Shown one piece after another: positions 47,600 through 59,509 of a stretch of 64,000 nt of DNA. Every line of letters begins with the position of its first letter. The stretch's first letter is position 1. The translations under genes and the position numbers were made by a program. The notes under the pieces were generated by a model. That model had not been told where the DNA came from. It searched no databases and worked only from the letters and a program-made list of their open reading frames with translations. Source of the DNA: Malus domestica (Eukaryota > Streptophyta > Magnoliopsida > Rosales > Rosaceae); the NCBI RefSeq assembly GCF_042453785.1, contig NC_091671.1, positions 6,828,001 to 6,892,000 of the forward strand, written 5' to 3'.

Positions 47600-48840
47600 A
47601 AGAGAGATTACTCATATCAGGCCAAGCAACTCAACATTACGAGCACATTTATCCTAAAAACAACATGGAATTTGAAGATCGAACCTGTTCATATAAATCT
47701 TCTGAATCGTAGTAATGGACGAAGGTGATGAAAACACAAATACTTGAGAGAAGTCAGCTGAGGGTGAAAAAGTATGGAAAGATATCATTAGTGATTAGTT
47801 GCTTAATTAGGAAGACACCTACATCTGAGGCGAAATGAGATGGAACGTATAACAAAAATAATATCATCTCTCGAAGCAGTTAATTATGGCAGAGACAGAG
47901 TAACAAATAAGAATTAATTTTCGGGTCAGCATTACCATAACACATAACAAGCAGGTTGAACCAGTCCAGACAGATCAACACTGCAAGTATAATTAAAATT
48001 TAAAAACATGGAATTCAAATATATTACCTTTTTGTGTAAAACTGTGAAGCTCAAGTAATGGGTGAAGGTAATGAGAAGACGAAGACTTATAAAACAGGCT
48101 CAGCTTAAAGCCATACACAAGGGGGTGCAGATGTTATGGTCCAGCATTTTGGCTTTTGCTTTTGAAAAGCTAATGAGGTGTTAATAGCATCTCTAAGGAA
48201 GATATCGAAGACAAAAACTTGTACGGATTCCACCATAAAATCAATTGGTAATATAGGGAGTGACCCAACTTATTTAAAACTCATGCAAGGTCCCTCATTC
48301 CATTAATGTGGGATTCATTTTCAACGGAAACAGAAGCGTCACCATCCTGCATTAGATAACCAAGCTTTAGCTTTTGAAAAGAAGTGAGGATCACTTGGCC
48401 ACCATCTTTACCATTATGACTTAGCTAGGAAGAAATTTACGGTTTCATCACCTGCAAATTCATTACTTAGCTAGGAAGAAATTTATGGTTTCGTCGTACC
48501 TGCAGGTTTGAAGCTCTGAAAATAAGTATAGCATGATGACTTTAACTCCAGCTCACCAGGTGTTAACAGATTCTCCAAAGGAGACAGCAAGGCAACCTAA
48601 TGAGTTTGCTCAAACTATAGTTCAATTTTGGTTAAATTGGGTGCAAGGGCCTCTAATTAGTCTTTTTGTAAGAGAGATTGATGCATCTGATAGCTAACAG
48701 TAACTACAACTGATAAGTTCACTAGCAGTCAAGCATTGATATCCCTAGCACTAACATAAGAAAATATTTCTTCATCCTCACTCATCATATCTCCAAACAC
48801 TAGAGGATCAAGAAATATATGATGGTTAGTATTATTTTTT
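47600..48840. repeat. DUF674-type upstream block, copy 1, without a gene
   Basis: Shares ordered blocks with 52880-54250, 61390-62400 and 62430-64000: GCAGTTAATTATGGCAGAGA-like, CATTTTGGCTTTTGCTTTTG, ACTTAGCTAGGAAGAAATTT and AACCTAATGAGTTTGCTCAA. In the other two gene-bearing cases the DUF674 start lies just to the left, but here the next gene to the left is the enolase, and no DUF674 remnant is visible. Confidence 0.7.
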
Positions 48841-49403
48841 ACTTATTTACACACACGAAAAACATTTTTGTGCCTTTTGATTTAGTATTAATCTTTATAG
48901 ACACAATTGTTCGTGTTTTAGAGCAAAAGAGATGTCAAAAGCTTCGAACCTGATTCTCTTTATAAAGATACATTTTGGGACGTCTTAAGCTTTAAAAAGA
49001 TACATTTTGAGCATATTTTGAGGAAGGCTGCATTTGAGGATTTGTTGGGGACGTCTTAAACTTTAAAAAATACATTTTGGGACGAAATTGGAGTTGATTT
49101 GATTGGTCAAAAGTCTGATTCTATCTACCATCCGAATTTGACTTTAAATAGAAAACCTTTTATTTCTTATTTTATTATTTTACTTATTCTAGATTTATTA
49201 GAAAGCCTTGTTTAGTTGGGGATAAGGAATAAAGCACTATAAATATAGTGTATTGTATTAGGGTTCTCGACTCATTAATTTGGAGAACTTGACTAGGCTT
49301 TGACGATTTGTTTTCTTGTTGCAAGGTGTTTTTTCTCCTTGTTCTTAATAATATTTTAGTTATGAATATGTGTAACTAATTTTTTTTTGCTAGGGGCGAG
49401 GCC
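48841..49403. other. AT-rich spacer
   Basis: No gene is visible. A short repeat around TTAAAAAGATACATTTTG occurs near 48960, 49000 and 49065. Confidence 0.5.
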
Positions 49404-50033
49404 ACCGGTGTCACATCCTGGCTCGAGCCCCTATCACATTTAGGGCTCGACTCCACCGTAGCACGATATTATCCATTTTGGGCCCCGACCATGCCCTCAG
49501 TTTTGTTTCTGGGAACTCACACGAGAACTTCCCAGGGGATCACCCATCCTGGAAATGCTCTCGTCCGAACTCGCTTAACTTCAGAGTTCCGATGGAACCC
49601 GAAGTCAGTGAGCTCCCAAAAGGTCTTGTGCTAGGTAGAGATGAGAATTTACATATAAGACTTACATGATCCACTCCCTTGTGCAATGTGGGATGTTACA
49701 ATTCACCCCCCTTAAGGGCTCGACGTCCTTGTCGTCACACATACCGACCCGGGCCCCCACCACATCCCGGGCTCGACTCCACCGTAGCATGATATTGTCT
49801 GCTTTGGACCCTGACCACGCCCTCACGGTTTTGTTTCTGGGAACTCACATGAGAACTTCCCAGGGGGTCACCCATCCTGGGAATGCTCTCGTCCGAACTT
49901 ACTTAACTTCGGAGTTCCAATGGAACCCGAAGCCATTGAGCTCCCAAAAGACCTCGTGCTAGGTAGAGATGAGAATATACATATAAGGCTTACATGATTC
50001 ACTCTCCTGGACGATGTGGAATGTTACAACCGG
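49404..50033 (-). mobile_element. Cassandra TRIM retrotransposon with 5S rRNA-like LTRs
   Basis: Two direct LTRs of about 290 bp (49409-49700 and about 49733-50028) start TGTCACATCC-like and end GGATGTTACA-like on the plus strand. The element is flanked by a perfect 5-bp duplication, ACCGG, at 49404-49408 and 50029-50033. Each LTR contains, on the minus strand, a region matching 5S rRNA (CGGAACTCTGAAGTTAAGCG and GGATGGGTGATCCCCTGGGA), the diagnostic feature of Cassandra. The internal part is only about 32 bp and includes a minus-strand purine run (AAGGGGGG). It has no coding capacity. Confidence 0.9.
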
Positions 50034-51016
50034 CCTTATGTAGTTTCTTTTCAATTCACTTATTATATTACGCATGTATGTTTTGAATTGTTAATTATTG
50101 TGTTTAAACTATCTTTGCGTCTTGATGCTTGATCATAGTTAGGATATTTAGGAAAGTAATTTGATGTAATTTTAGTCAGAAGGTTCATGAACTTGACTAT
50201 GGCTTCTTGTGGTTAATAATTGTAAGTTCACTTAGGGCGAACACCACGTCTAAAGGATTGCATGATTTTTCAAAGGGTTTTTATAAAGGGTAATGAGTCT
50301 TTCATGCTCACATTTGATCTGGACATCCGGAGAGATTCCAAGTTTGATATACGTTCTAGATTGTAGGTTCAAGTAGAGCATACTTTAGGAAAACCTAACC
50401 TTTAATATACGTGTTGGTAATTTATAAGTAATTGGGAGAACAACGTAGGATTATTAAGATGACCGCAGAACCCTAGTGCATTTTAAATTGATTTTCCAAA
50501 CCATTTTCTTTTAGTTTATTTTACTTTTGCCGATTTCTTTAAAATTATTTTTAATTAGTTTTTTTTAATCATTTCAAGTCACAATTTCAATTTATTTGTT
50601 TCAATAATTAATTAAGAATTAGTTTTAAATATAATTTATTTTTAATAATCTCTGGAGGGTGGATGTGGAGCATTTATACTCCAACTACCTTATACTTTTA
50701 CAAATATTTTTAGGTGGTTTAATCCACATTTTGTGCATGTACCAAAAATCCTATCAACCATAACACTGAGACCACTACGTGGTGTTTTCATTCCATTCTA
50801 CCAACGGTTTTATTTAGTATACTATTTTCAAAATATAAAACTATTGTCCACTCATGCTGTAATAAAATGAAATTAATACATTCGAACTTGGCCATACACT
50901 CAAACACCAATCCCAAGTTTGCATAATCACGAAAACATTACAGTCCTGTTTGAAACAAAAAAAAAAAAAAAATCATTACATCCGATCCCTCTTCATCTTA
51001 TATAACCAAGCTCTGG
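50034..51016. repeat. 3' flanking block of DUF674 copy A, duplicated at 59070-59509
   Basis: The stretch from about 50550 (CATTTCAAGTCACAATTTCA) to 51016 matches 59080-59509 in order, including TTTTGTGCATGTACCAAAAA and CTACGTGGTGTTTTCATTCC. It is non-coding and marks the left part of a large duplicated unit. Confidence 0.8.
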
Positions 51017-52672
51017 TTATGCTTGATATGGCTTGCTAATGAAGGCATTAGTTAGGGCAGAGTCACTAGCAAAAGAAGCCACCAGAAGATTCAAAGCCTG
51101 CAAACAAATAAGGAATATTTCAGGAGTCATCAGCAAACTATTTAATTAGCTTCCAAAATTCATTAAAACCATCGAAATCTTTGCCTAATGCCCTGAAGTG
51201 CTTAAAAGATCCTGCAAGTTAATACTCAGGATTCTTTTAGTATAGGCAATCGAAAATTATAAATGACTACTCACCTCCTTCTTGCCCATAAGCACAACTC
51301 TTTTTTCAGTGTCAGTGAAGGGTACATTCAATTTGTCAAGAACAGACAGCTCAAAGATTGTAGATATAGGTCTTATGACCAGATTGTCAGTTACTGTGAA
51401 AAACGCCGGTCCTTTTAAAAATCCTCCAGCACTGGAGACGCGATTTGTGGGTTCAATTTTAAACAACTCCGATGAGCTATTAGAAGGGATAAGGGAACTA
51501 TCGGTAGTTAGCCTGCCGTCGAGATAATAATATGAGGCTACCTCAATCCCTAAAAGACTGTTGTAGCAAAAATCAGGATTCAGCTTCGGATCGACTAGCA
51601 TTTCCTTGTGATGATTTGACTTCAAGTATTGTGCATCGAGATCTTGGACGCTCCGGTACAATTGATCAATGCAGCCCTTCAGAGACCCATCCTGTATCTG
51701 CTTCGCTACAAACCCAAGTGGCAGAGTTAGGAAACTGAAAAGTAAATTAACAAAATCCTCCCCGGCTTCTGCGTAGCAAACAATGTTCTTGGATTTGCTA
51801 ATTATCAGCTTGATAGAAATGTTGTCTTCTTCCGTCAGCACTGTCTCCCCTACTGTTTGAGGATCAATGTGTATGGCTTGATAATTATTTTCATTGCTCC
51901 GTTCGGCCACGGGTTTATGCTTCAGCAGAGTTTCGGTCAATAGTGTCTTTGATACTAAGGAGCTTATAAGCAAATTCACAACCTGGGAAAAAAATAAAGC
52001 CAGAAATCACCGCTGCAATTTTAACGAAATGTTAATTAAGGCATGCATAAATCAACAATTGAGTACCTCATCAACTCCAATATTCAAATTCAACTCCTCG
52101 GTAGTATTCCTATTGGTGACTCCAAGATTGGTAAATAAAGAATCGATTGATTCGCTAAAAGGGGAGATCAGTTGTAAATCATCGGTAATCAGAAGCCTGG
52201 CTCTCTCTTTTACAAAGGCGCTTGCAACATCCACAGAAAATGTAATCTCCCTATACGAGTAAGAGTTGCAGGCTCCGCACCATGTACCTGGGTTATAACG
52301 GAATAACTTTCTAGTGGTCTGGTTCAGGCACCAAGAGCATCCAAAGTACTGTGTTGGCTTGGCATTGTGATCAATTTGCAATACAAGGTTCTTGCAATGA
52401 GATTCAGCCGCGTTGCGGGGAAGCAACAACATTTCTCTACATGCATCTGACCGCAACTCACTTACGTCAATTTCCTCCACACTTGAATACAAATTGTTCA
52501 TGCATCCTATTTCCACTGGTGCTGAATGCTCACGACCAAGCTTGATTATTGTTCCTAAGGGGATTGTCAAGAAACTTACAAGAACATCGATAAAAGCTTT
52601 GCCGGACTCTATGAAGATAATTTTGTTGCTCCCCTTATCCACCAAAGCCTTCAAGTTTATCTTATTCTCCAT
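51017..52672 (-). CDS. DUF674 family protein, copy A
   Basis: A plant DUF674 protein of unknown function. Three exons on the minus strand, 52067-52672, 51275-51982 and 51017-51097, all GT-AG in phase 0, give 464 residues. The protein is an internal duplication: the N-half begins INLKALVDKGSNKIIFIESG followed by FIDVLVSFLTIPLGTIIKL, and the C-half repeats this as ISIKLIISKSKNIVCYAEAG with FVNLLFSFLTLPLGFVAKQ. Each half ends with a TDDL/TDNL xx-P-I/F-S motif (LLITDDLQLISPFS, FTVTDNLVIRPIST). Two cysteine pairs in the N-half (CSWC and CGAC) could bind metal. There is no signal peptide; the hydrophobic FxSFLTxPLG segments are short. The start ATG at 52672 matches copies B and C. It shares its flanks with copy C. 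Confidence 0.9.
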
Positions 52673-52879
52673 AGTCGGACTAGGTATGAATTGTTAAGAG
52701 GTTGCCTTTTTTACCCTTCTCTGCAGAATTTCAGTAAGTGGCAACCTATTTCCTGCGGAACATGAAAGGAGCAAGTGAGAAATCAAAATTGGCAGTATTA
52801 AGTTTCATAAGTAGGCAGAGATTACACGGATAACAAACACGATTCATATCTAAAAAACCCGAATGCAGAATATAATTGT

Positions 52880-54250
52880 AAAACATATTCCACCTACAAC
52901 TGATGAGTGATTAGATGGAACGTTTAACAAAAAATAATATGATCTCAAAGAAGCAGTTATGGCAGAGACAGTATAACAATGAATAATTAAATTCCAGATC
53001 AGTATTAACATAATACATATCAAGCAGATTGAACAAGTCCAGAAGGATCAAAACTGCAATTACAATTAAAATTGAAAGACATGGAATTCAAATATAAAAC
53101 CTTTTTGTGTAAAACTGCGAAGCTGAAGTAATGGGTGAAGGTAATGAGAAGACAGAGACTTATAAAGCAGGCTCAGCTTAAAGTAATACACAAGTGCGAG
53201 ACGATTGCAAGGGGGTGCATATGTTATGGCCCAGCATTTTAGCTTTTGCTATTGAAAAGCTAATGAGGTGTTAATCGCATCTCTAAAGAATATATCGAAG
53301 ACAAAAACCTGTACGGAAGTTGTATAGTGACAAATAAAGTTAAGGTCTCACCATAAAACCAATTGAGAATATGGAAAGTAACCCAACTTACATATAAACT
53401 CATGCAATGTCCCTTCTCAAATCAATATGGGATTCATTTTCAACAGAAATAGAAGAAGCGTTGCCATCATACATTAGATAACAAAGCTTGAACTTTTGGA
53501 AAGAAGTTAGGGTCACTTGAGTGGGGGGTGCATATAAAGGGCCACCATCTTTAGCATTGTGACTTAGCTAGGAAGAAATTTACAGTTTCATTACCTGCAG
53601 GTTCATTACTTAGCTAGGAAGAAATTTACAGTTTCATCGTACCTGCAGGTTCGAAGCTCTGAAATTAAGTATAGCATTATGAATTTAACTCCAGCTAATC
53701 TGGTGTTACCATAATCTCCAAAAGAGACATCAAGGGCAACCTAATGAGTTTGCTCAAACCAGTTCAATTTGGTTAAATTGCGTAGAGAGGTTGACGCATT
53801 TGATAGCTAACTGTGATTACAACTGATAAGGTGTACTGAAAGATGAAAAATACGAGAAATTTTTCCAAGTACCTGGAGTTCCCAGCGAATAGAACCATAA
53901 CACCTGGCTATTTCAGTTTTAAAGTTAAAAAAAATTGCCACGTAGTCATTTAAGTGAAGTTTTGTTAAATAACCCGAATTTTTGGTCCACTAAAAAATTT
54001 CTCCGAGTAGAGAAGGAAAAGCAAAAAACCTGCGTTAATTAGATGCAGAAAGTTAATGACGAACAATTGTTCATTAAATCATTAGAAATTAAACCCATGA
54101 GTAATATCCCTAATTAATAGTAATAGTATAACAGCAGTCAAGCATTGATATTCATAGCACTGACTAAGAAAATATTTCTTCATCCTTATTGATCATGTTC
54201 ATGTCGCCAAACACTAGAGAATCAATAAATAAAGACTTTGTTTTTATATT
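52880..54250. repeat. DUF674-type upstream block, copy 2
   Basis: Upstream flank of copy A, carrying the same ordered blocks as the copies at 47600, 61390 and 62430 (GCAGTTATGGCAGAGACAGT, ACTTAGCTAGGAAGAAATTT, AACCTAATGAGTTTGCTCAA). It also contains a MITE at 53859-54004 absent from the equivalent place in the other copies. Confidence 0.8.
53859..54004. mobile_element. Short MITE with GAGAAATTTTT ends
   Basis: Left GAGAAATTTTTCC pairs with right CTAAAAAATTTCTC. The paralogous blocks at about 62402 and 63945 read AAAAATACGATTAGAGAAG and AAAAATACGATCATAGAAG without this 146-bp stretch, so they act as empty sites. Confidence 0.75.
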
Positions 54251-54280
54251 CAAAAGGATGCTTAAAATTAGCATAACTCC

Positions 54281-54510
54281 TTATTTTGGTTCTTGAGATT
54301 TAAAATTTATAGAAGTGGTCCCTGAAATTATTTATCGTCAATCATTTTGGTCATTCTATGAAAAATCTCTGTTAAATTAGGGGGTGGTTGATTTGACAAA
54401 AATACCCTCAATTTAACGGAGATTTTCACAGAATGATCAAAATAATTGACAATGGACAATCTCGTGACCACTTCTATCGATTTTAAATTTCAGGGATCAA
54501 AGTACGTAGC
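54281..54510. mobile_element. Foldback element
   Basis: Two arms pair over most of their length: TATAGAAGTGGTCCCTGAAA with GTGACCACTTCTATCG and AAATTTCAGGGATC, and TCATTTTGGTCATTCTATG with its reverse at 54430-54450. It is non-coding, with an AT-rich centre. Superfamily not assigned. Confidence 0.65.
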
Positions 54511-55954
54511 TACAACAATCTCAGAAACCATTTTGGCTAAAAAGCCATAAATATATGTTGGTTAGTATTATTTTTTATTAATTTACAAACACACAAAAAA
54601 CATTTTTGTGCGTTTTGATTTATTAGAGCATCTCTAAAAGAGATGTCAAAATGTCCAAATAAGCACTAACAGCTGAAAAAGGCAGCAATAATGTTTTCCA
54701 ACCGAAAAGACAAATCCGATGTAACATGACATGAATTACGAGCCTTCGCCATCACTGTCAAAATTGATAGCAGCTTCAAAGTTTTTTTTTAATTGATTAT
54801 TAAATGCCTTTTATTAATTTTATTATTCTTTTTGGTTTTTAAACATTCATTATTGTTTTAAAACAAAAGTCTGATTTGCAAATAAGATTCTACTAGATTG
54901 AAGTTATTGTCATTTTTTTTAACTACATACGAAGGTAATCCTTCAGCACTAATTCAAACACACAATTTAAGGTTAATTTTCATGCTAACAGTATAAAATA
55001 TTGTGCCAAAAATACATAAGGACTCAGAAAGTCCACAAAAAATCTCGCTCCTTAACATTTATCTATGAAGTTATCTGAATCACGTTGGACGACGAAACAT
55101 CAAGAAAACCCAATAAATGCAACCTTCGATGTAAATGCATGATGCAGCACCATGCTGATTAAATGCAACACTATTAACTCAACCATTTCACATAAGCATC
55201 AAATGCTTCGAAATTTTAATTCGCTTGGCATCAAATAAGTGGAGAAATTTTTTATTGAGACGGAATTATGTAAGTGATGAGAGACATTATTTTTTAAGTT
55301 ATTAACTTTTTAACATACATATCTCATTATTTATACAATGATACGTGATGTACCACCCCGTGTTCTAATCAAACTGAAAAATTTCTCAAATAAATTGGGC
55401 TAAGTGAGTACTTCATCAGACCCCGCTTGACCACTCACCTCATTCCAATTGGTTTTGAGGTGAAATTTCAACTTAGAGCACGTAAGTTATATTACATGTA
55501 TGGAGCAAGAGGGAACTTCTTCGAAAAGGGCAACTGGTTGATATCTGTTAGGCATCAAGTTGTTCGTTCTTAGCTTATCGTTCGTGCGCAATAAAGTTGT
55601 ATGTATTGTGGGTTAACTTGTACATTTTGTTTAACAGGGGATTGTTAAAAATTGGCACATAAATTTCTGCAAAATTGTAGATTACATCCTGGCTGTCTAA
55701 ATTTTGTTTCAATTATCAAGACGCTTATTGATTTCTTCCTAATATGAGTTGAATTCCGTATGTATCACATCACATCATGGTTCTACACATTTTCCAGGAA
55801 AAGTTCTTTTGTACAAATTTTCGTGACAGGCTAGATTATCTTCGGCAAACCCACACACTTAAGGAGATTGCAGATCGATCACATATGTAACAAGTATTCT
55901 CACACAAAAATACACATTAGAGTTTGAGTTTGTATCATGTTTATAATCATGCTT
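54511..55954. other. Spacer between DUF674 copies A and B
   Basis: AT-rich and without a supported gene. It includes one MITE-like element (55242-55388). Small open frames show no domain. Confidence 0.5.
55242..55388. mobile_element. MITE-like element with GAGAAATTTTT ends
   Basis: GAGAAATTTTTTATTGAG at the left and CTGAAAAATTTCTC at the right are inverted. Length (147 bp) and ends resemble the element at 53859-54004, although the interiors differ. Confidence 0.5.
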
Positions 55955-57608
55955 TCAACTTTGTTCTTGCTTTGGCCTTTTGTTCTGCTTTGGCCTTTTG
56001 TTCTGCTTTGGCTCCCTAATGAAGACGTTGGTTAGCGCAGAGTCACAAACAAAAGAAGCCACCAAAAGACGCAAAGCCTGTAAGAAGAAACATAAACAAG
56101 AGTCATCAACAATTTAAAGAATATATTGTCTGTGAAAATAAATAGCGTCAAGATTTCATCGACAATTATAATATATAATTGATACCTCCTCTTTTCCCAC
56201 ATGCACGATTTTCACTTCAATGTCAGTCGAAGGCACCTTCAATTCATTCAGGAGAGACAGGCCAAAGATTAGAGATATAGGTCTTATGATCAAATCGTCA
56301 GTTACTGTGAACATCGCCGGTTCTAAAAATCCTTGGCCTTGAACTCCTTTTTCTTGATCTTGGTAGGATTTGGGACCCATGACTTTCATTGACTTGATAG
56401 AACTTTCAACATCACTTGTTCCGAAAACACTTCCTCCAAAAGACGAAAACCCAGCTGAAATACGAGAAGCGAGAAGAGTTTTATCAGTAGACAGCAAGCC
56501 ACGGTTACTTGCATAATAAAATGTGGCCTCCTCAGTTCCTAAGAGATGGTTGTCATGGCAAACACCGGGGGCAAGCTTGGGGCTGAGTAGTATTTCTTTG
56601 TGGTAGTTTGACTTCATGTAGCGATTGTCAAGATCTTGGACACTCTTGAACAACTGACTAATGCATCCTTTTAATGAGCAATCACGCATTTTGTTTACGA
56701 TGAAACCCAGTGGAATAGTTAGGAAACCGAGGAGTAAATTCACAAAATCCTCCCCGACTTCTGCATAACAAACCATCTTCTTAGATTTGCTCACTATAAG
56801 CTTGACAGAAATGTTTCCGTTTGTATTCTTTGTGCCTTCTACAATTTCAGGTTCAAAATCTGCTACTTGATTTTCTTGCTCAATTTCCGTATTCGTTTAT
56901 TCTTTAGCAGAGTTTCTGTCAGCGGTGTCTTTGATACTAATGAGCACACAAGCAATTTCAAAACATAAAAGCAGAAGACACAAGACATGTCAATACTTCA
57001 GTTACCTCATCAGATCCGACATTGAAAGTCACCTCCTCAGTAGTATTACCATTCATGACTCCAAGCTCTGAAAATATAGAAAGGCTTTCCGCAGTAAAAG
57101 GAGGCATCAATTGTAAATCATCACTAATTATAAGTCTGGCTGGTCCTTTCACAAAGATGCCTCTGTCTTGAAACGCTGAAAGTTCTCTCTCTCCATACAT
57201 CATTCCTCCACAACAATCACAGCTAAGAACATCGCTGCTATAAGTTATACATTCACTTCTTTGGCAGATAAAGTACTGTGTGGGTTGACCACGGTCAATC
57301 TTCAGTTTGAGGTTCTTGCAATGAACTTCGGCCCCATTCGGGGGACATAACAACATGTCTCTACATGCTTTAGACCAGAAATGCTTTACATCCATATTCT
57401 CAACACTCGCATACAAATTTTTCATACAACCTATTTCTAAAGGTACTGATTGATTTGGTGCCAGCCTGATAATTGTTCCCATGGGGATTGTCAAGAAACT
57501 CAAGACAACATCAATAAAATCATTTTCTGACTCTATGAACATAATTCGGTTGCGCTCCTTGTCCACCAAGCCTTTCAAGCTAATGGTGTTCGCCGATGTA
57601 TTAGCCAT
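55955..57608 (-). pseudogene. DUF674 family gene, copy B, probably broken
   Basis: Same three-part layout as copies A and C: exon 1 57006-57608 (201 codons, MANTSANTISLKGLVDKERN), exon 2 about 56186-56955, and exon 3 55955-56077. Exon 1 is intact and carries a full cysteine set (CQRSEC and CDCCGG). Two defects are visible. The expected acceptor before exon 2 (TTTCCCAG in copy A) reads TTTTATG, with no AG in place. A one-base frameshift near 56895-56905 also puts a stop codon downstream in the frame joined to exon 1. The remainder, from KMVCYAEVGEDFVNLLLGFL, is open to the exon 3 donor. The tail has a duplicated PKQNKR motif. Copy B is more diverged than A and C are from each other. It may make only the N-half, or use an undetected splice. 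Confidence 0.75.
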
Positions 57609-59069
57609 GGATTGCAGCAGAAAATAATTTCAGCCTTGAAATTCACAAACCCATCAGAAAAACATAACTCATAAAATCCAAAATATAATTCACAAAGTAA
57701 CATGAAAAACAAAAACAGGATATGCTTGACCGTTAAACTAGACTATTAACTAAATCAAGCAGATTACTCATGTCAGGCCAAACAGCTCAACATTACGCGT
57801 GCATTTCAAAAGACAGAGACACAGATCAAACTCAGGTTTTATACCTTTCAAAAATTATGGATCTGCGATTTCCAGTGTCCTTGCTCTTCAGATCCAAAAT
57901 GAACATGCATGAATTTTTAAATGGATTTTTCGAACTGCTGATCTTACTGAACAGGAACGAAAAAGGGGAGCTCAGTGGGTTATACCTTTAAATGACGGAT
58001 CTAGAACGTAGACAACTCCGTGGCGGTTTCCTTTCCTTGAGATGCGATTTGGGTCTGTGCCAGTGCTTCCATCGTCGTTTTTTTACATGTCTCAGGTCCC
58101 TGCAAAAGAAACAACACAAGCATGAGGAGTTAAAGATTTTTTCTTGTATGGTATATTTCAATCGGTGAACCTGAGTGCATTAATCGGCAAGGGAGGGTGA
58201 GAAGTTTACCTCTGAATGCATCGGCACCAAGATCGGTGCTGCTACCCTTCTGGTGATGCACTAAATCCATGGCTGCGAGGTCTGATGGGTTGATGATGGA
58301 AGATTAAGGTTTGGTTTGCAGAAACGGAGGTTAGGGTTTGAGAAAATGTGAAGAGAGGAGCTGCGGTTTTAGGGTTTGCTTGGAAGAAGGGAGAGAGAAA
58401 TGAGGGAGGTGAGGCTCTGGGCTCGAGGTGAAGACTTGAAAGAGGGAGAGCTCTCAAACGGCTAGAATTTGAAAAGTTAGAAAACTGAGCTGCTAAATGA
58501 GTTTATATATTCTTTTTCTAGGGTTTCCACCAGATTGGTTTTGCACGTGTGGCGTGTGAGAGGCTCAGCGCCCCTGTCAAGTTTCCCACAGGTCACGAGT
58601 TCGGCTCCAGCACACAGCACATCTATTTTTAGATTAATATCTATAGTTTATTTCGTATAAGTAATTTTTAATAGGGGTGGTTAACAAATTTTTGAAACTG
58701 GAATTTGAAGACCAATCCCAAACTAAAATGTTTCAGTATTTCAGCCAAAATTTAAGTATTCCTAATTTTAGGAATTCTCGAAATATTTTCGGTATTTCGG
58801 ATGGTTTGGTATTCCCAAATTTCATACAAATTGAAATAGCAATCATTCATATATACTAAGTTAAATTAACATGCAACCAAAATAAAATAAGTAACAAACC
58901 CAAAAGCAAAAAAAAAAGTTACAAACCTAGTATGTTCTAAAACTAATACAATTTTTTTGATTTGGTGTTGAAGAAATAGACACATTTATGAGAGGTTCGT
59001 ACCAGCAGATGTGGCGATAAAAGGCTATGATTATATACTACCTATAGACCACACCAATTATATTGCTAC
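57609..59069. other. Upstream region of DUF674 copy B
   Basis: Contains a stretch (about 57760-57810) similar to 47605-47660, and a likely 5' leader up to about 58470 with purine-rich GAGAG runs. Low-complexity AT-rich sequence with TTTCGGTATTTCGG-like units lies around 58680-58810. A 71-codon open frame at 58242-58457 lacks domain support and is treated as leader. Confidence 0.45.
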
Positions 59070-59509
59070 TATTAGTTAGTTTTTATTATTATTTCAAGTC
59101 ACAATTTCAATTTCTTTGTTTCAATAATAAATTAAGAATTAGTTTTAAATATAATTTGTTTTTAATAATCCCTGGAGCATTTATACTACAATTACCTTAT
59201 ACTCTTACAAGTATTTTTGGGTGTTTTTATCCACACTTTGTGCATGTACCAAAAATCCTATCAACCATAACACTGCGACCGCTACGTGGTGTTTTCATTC
59301 CATTCCACCGACATTACAACATATGTTTTATTTAGGATACTATTTTCAAAATATAAAATTATTGTCCACTCATGTTGTAATAAAATGAAATTAGTACATT
59401 CGAACTTGCCCACACACGCAAACACCAATCCCAAATTTGCATAATCATGAAAACATTACAGTCCTGTTTGAAATTAGTACATTCTTCATCTTAAATAGCC
59501 AAGCTCTGG
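59070..59509. repeat. 3' flanking block of DUF674 copy C
   Basis: Duplicate of 50550-51016, with the same order of short motifs and small indels (for example an extra ACATTACAACATATG-like stretch near 59312). Confidence 0.8.

Noticed and set aside
49519-49946. 5S rRNA genes on the minus strand
   Set aside because: Similarity is partial and lies within paired LTRs with a target duplication, which is the Cassandra structure rather than functional 5S genes.
58242-58457. 71-codon open frame upstream of DUF674 copy B
   Set aside because: No domain and low-complexity composition; it lies where a 5' leader or promoter is expected.
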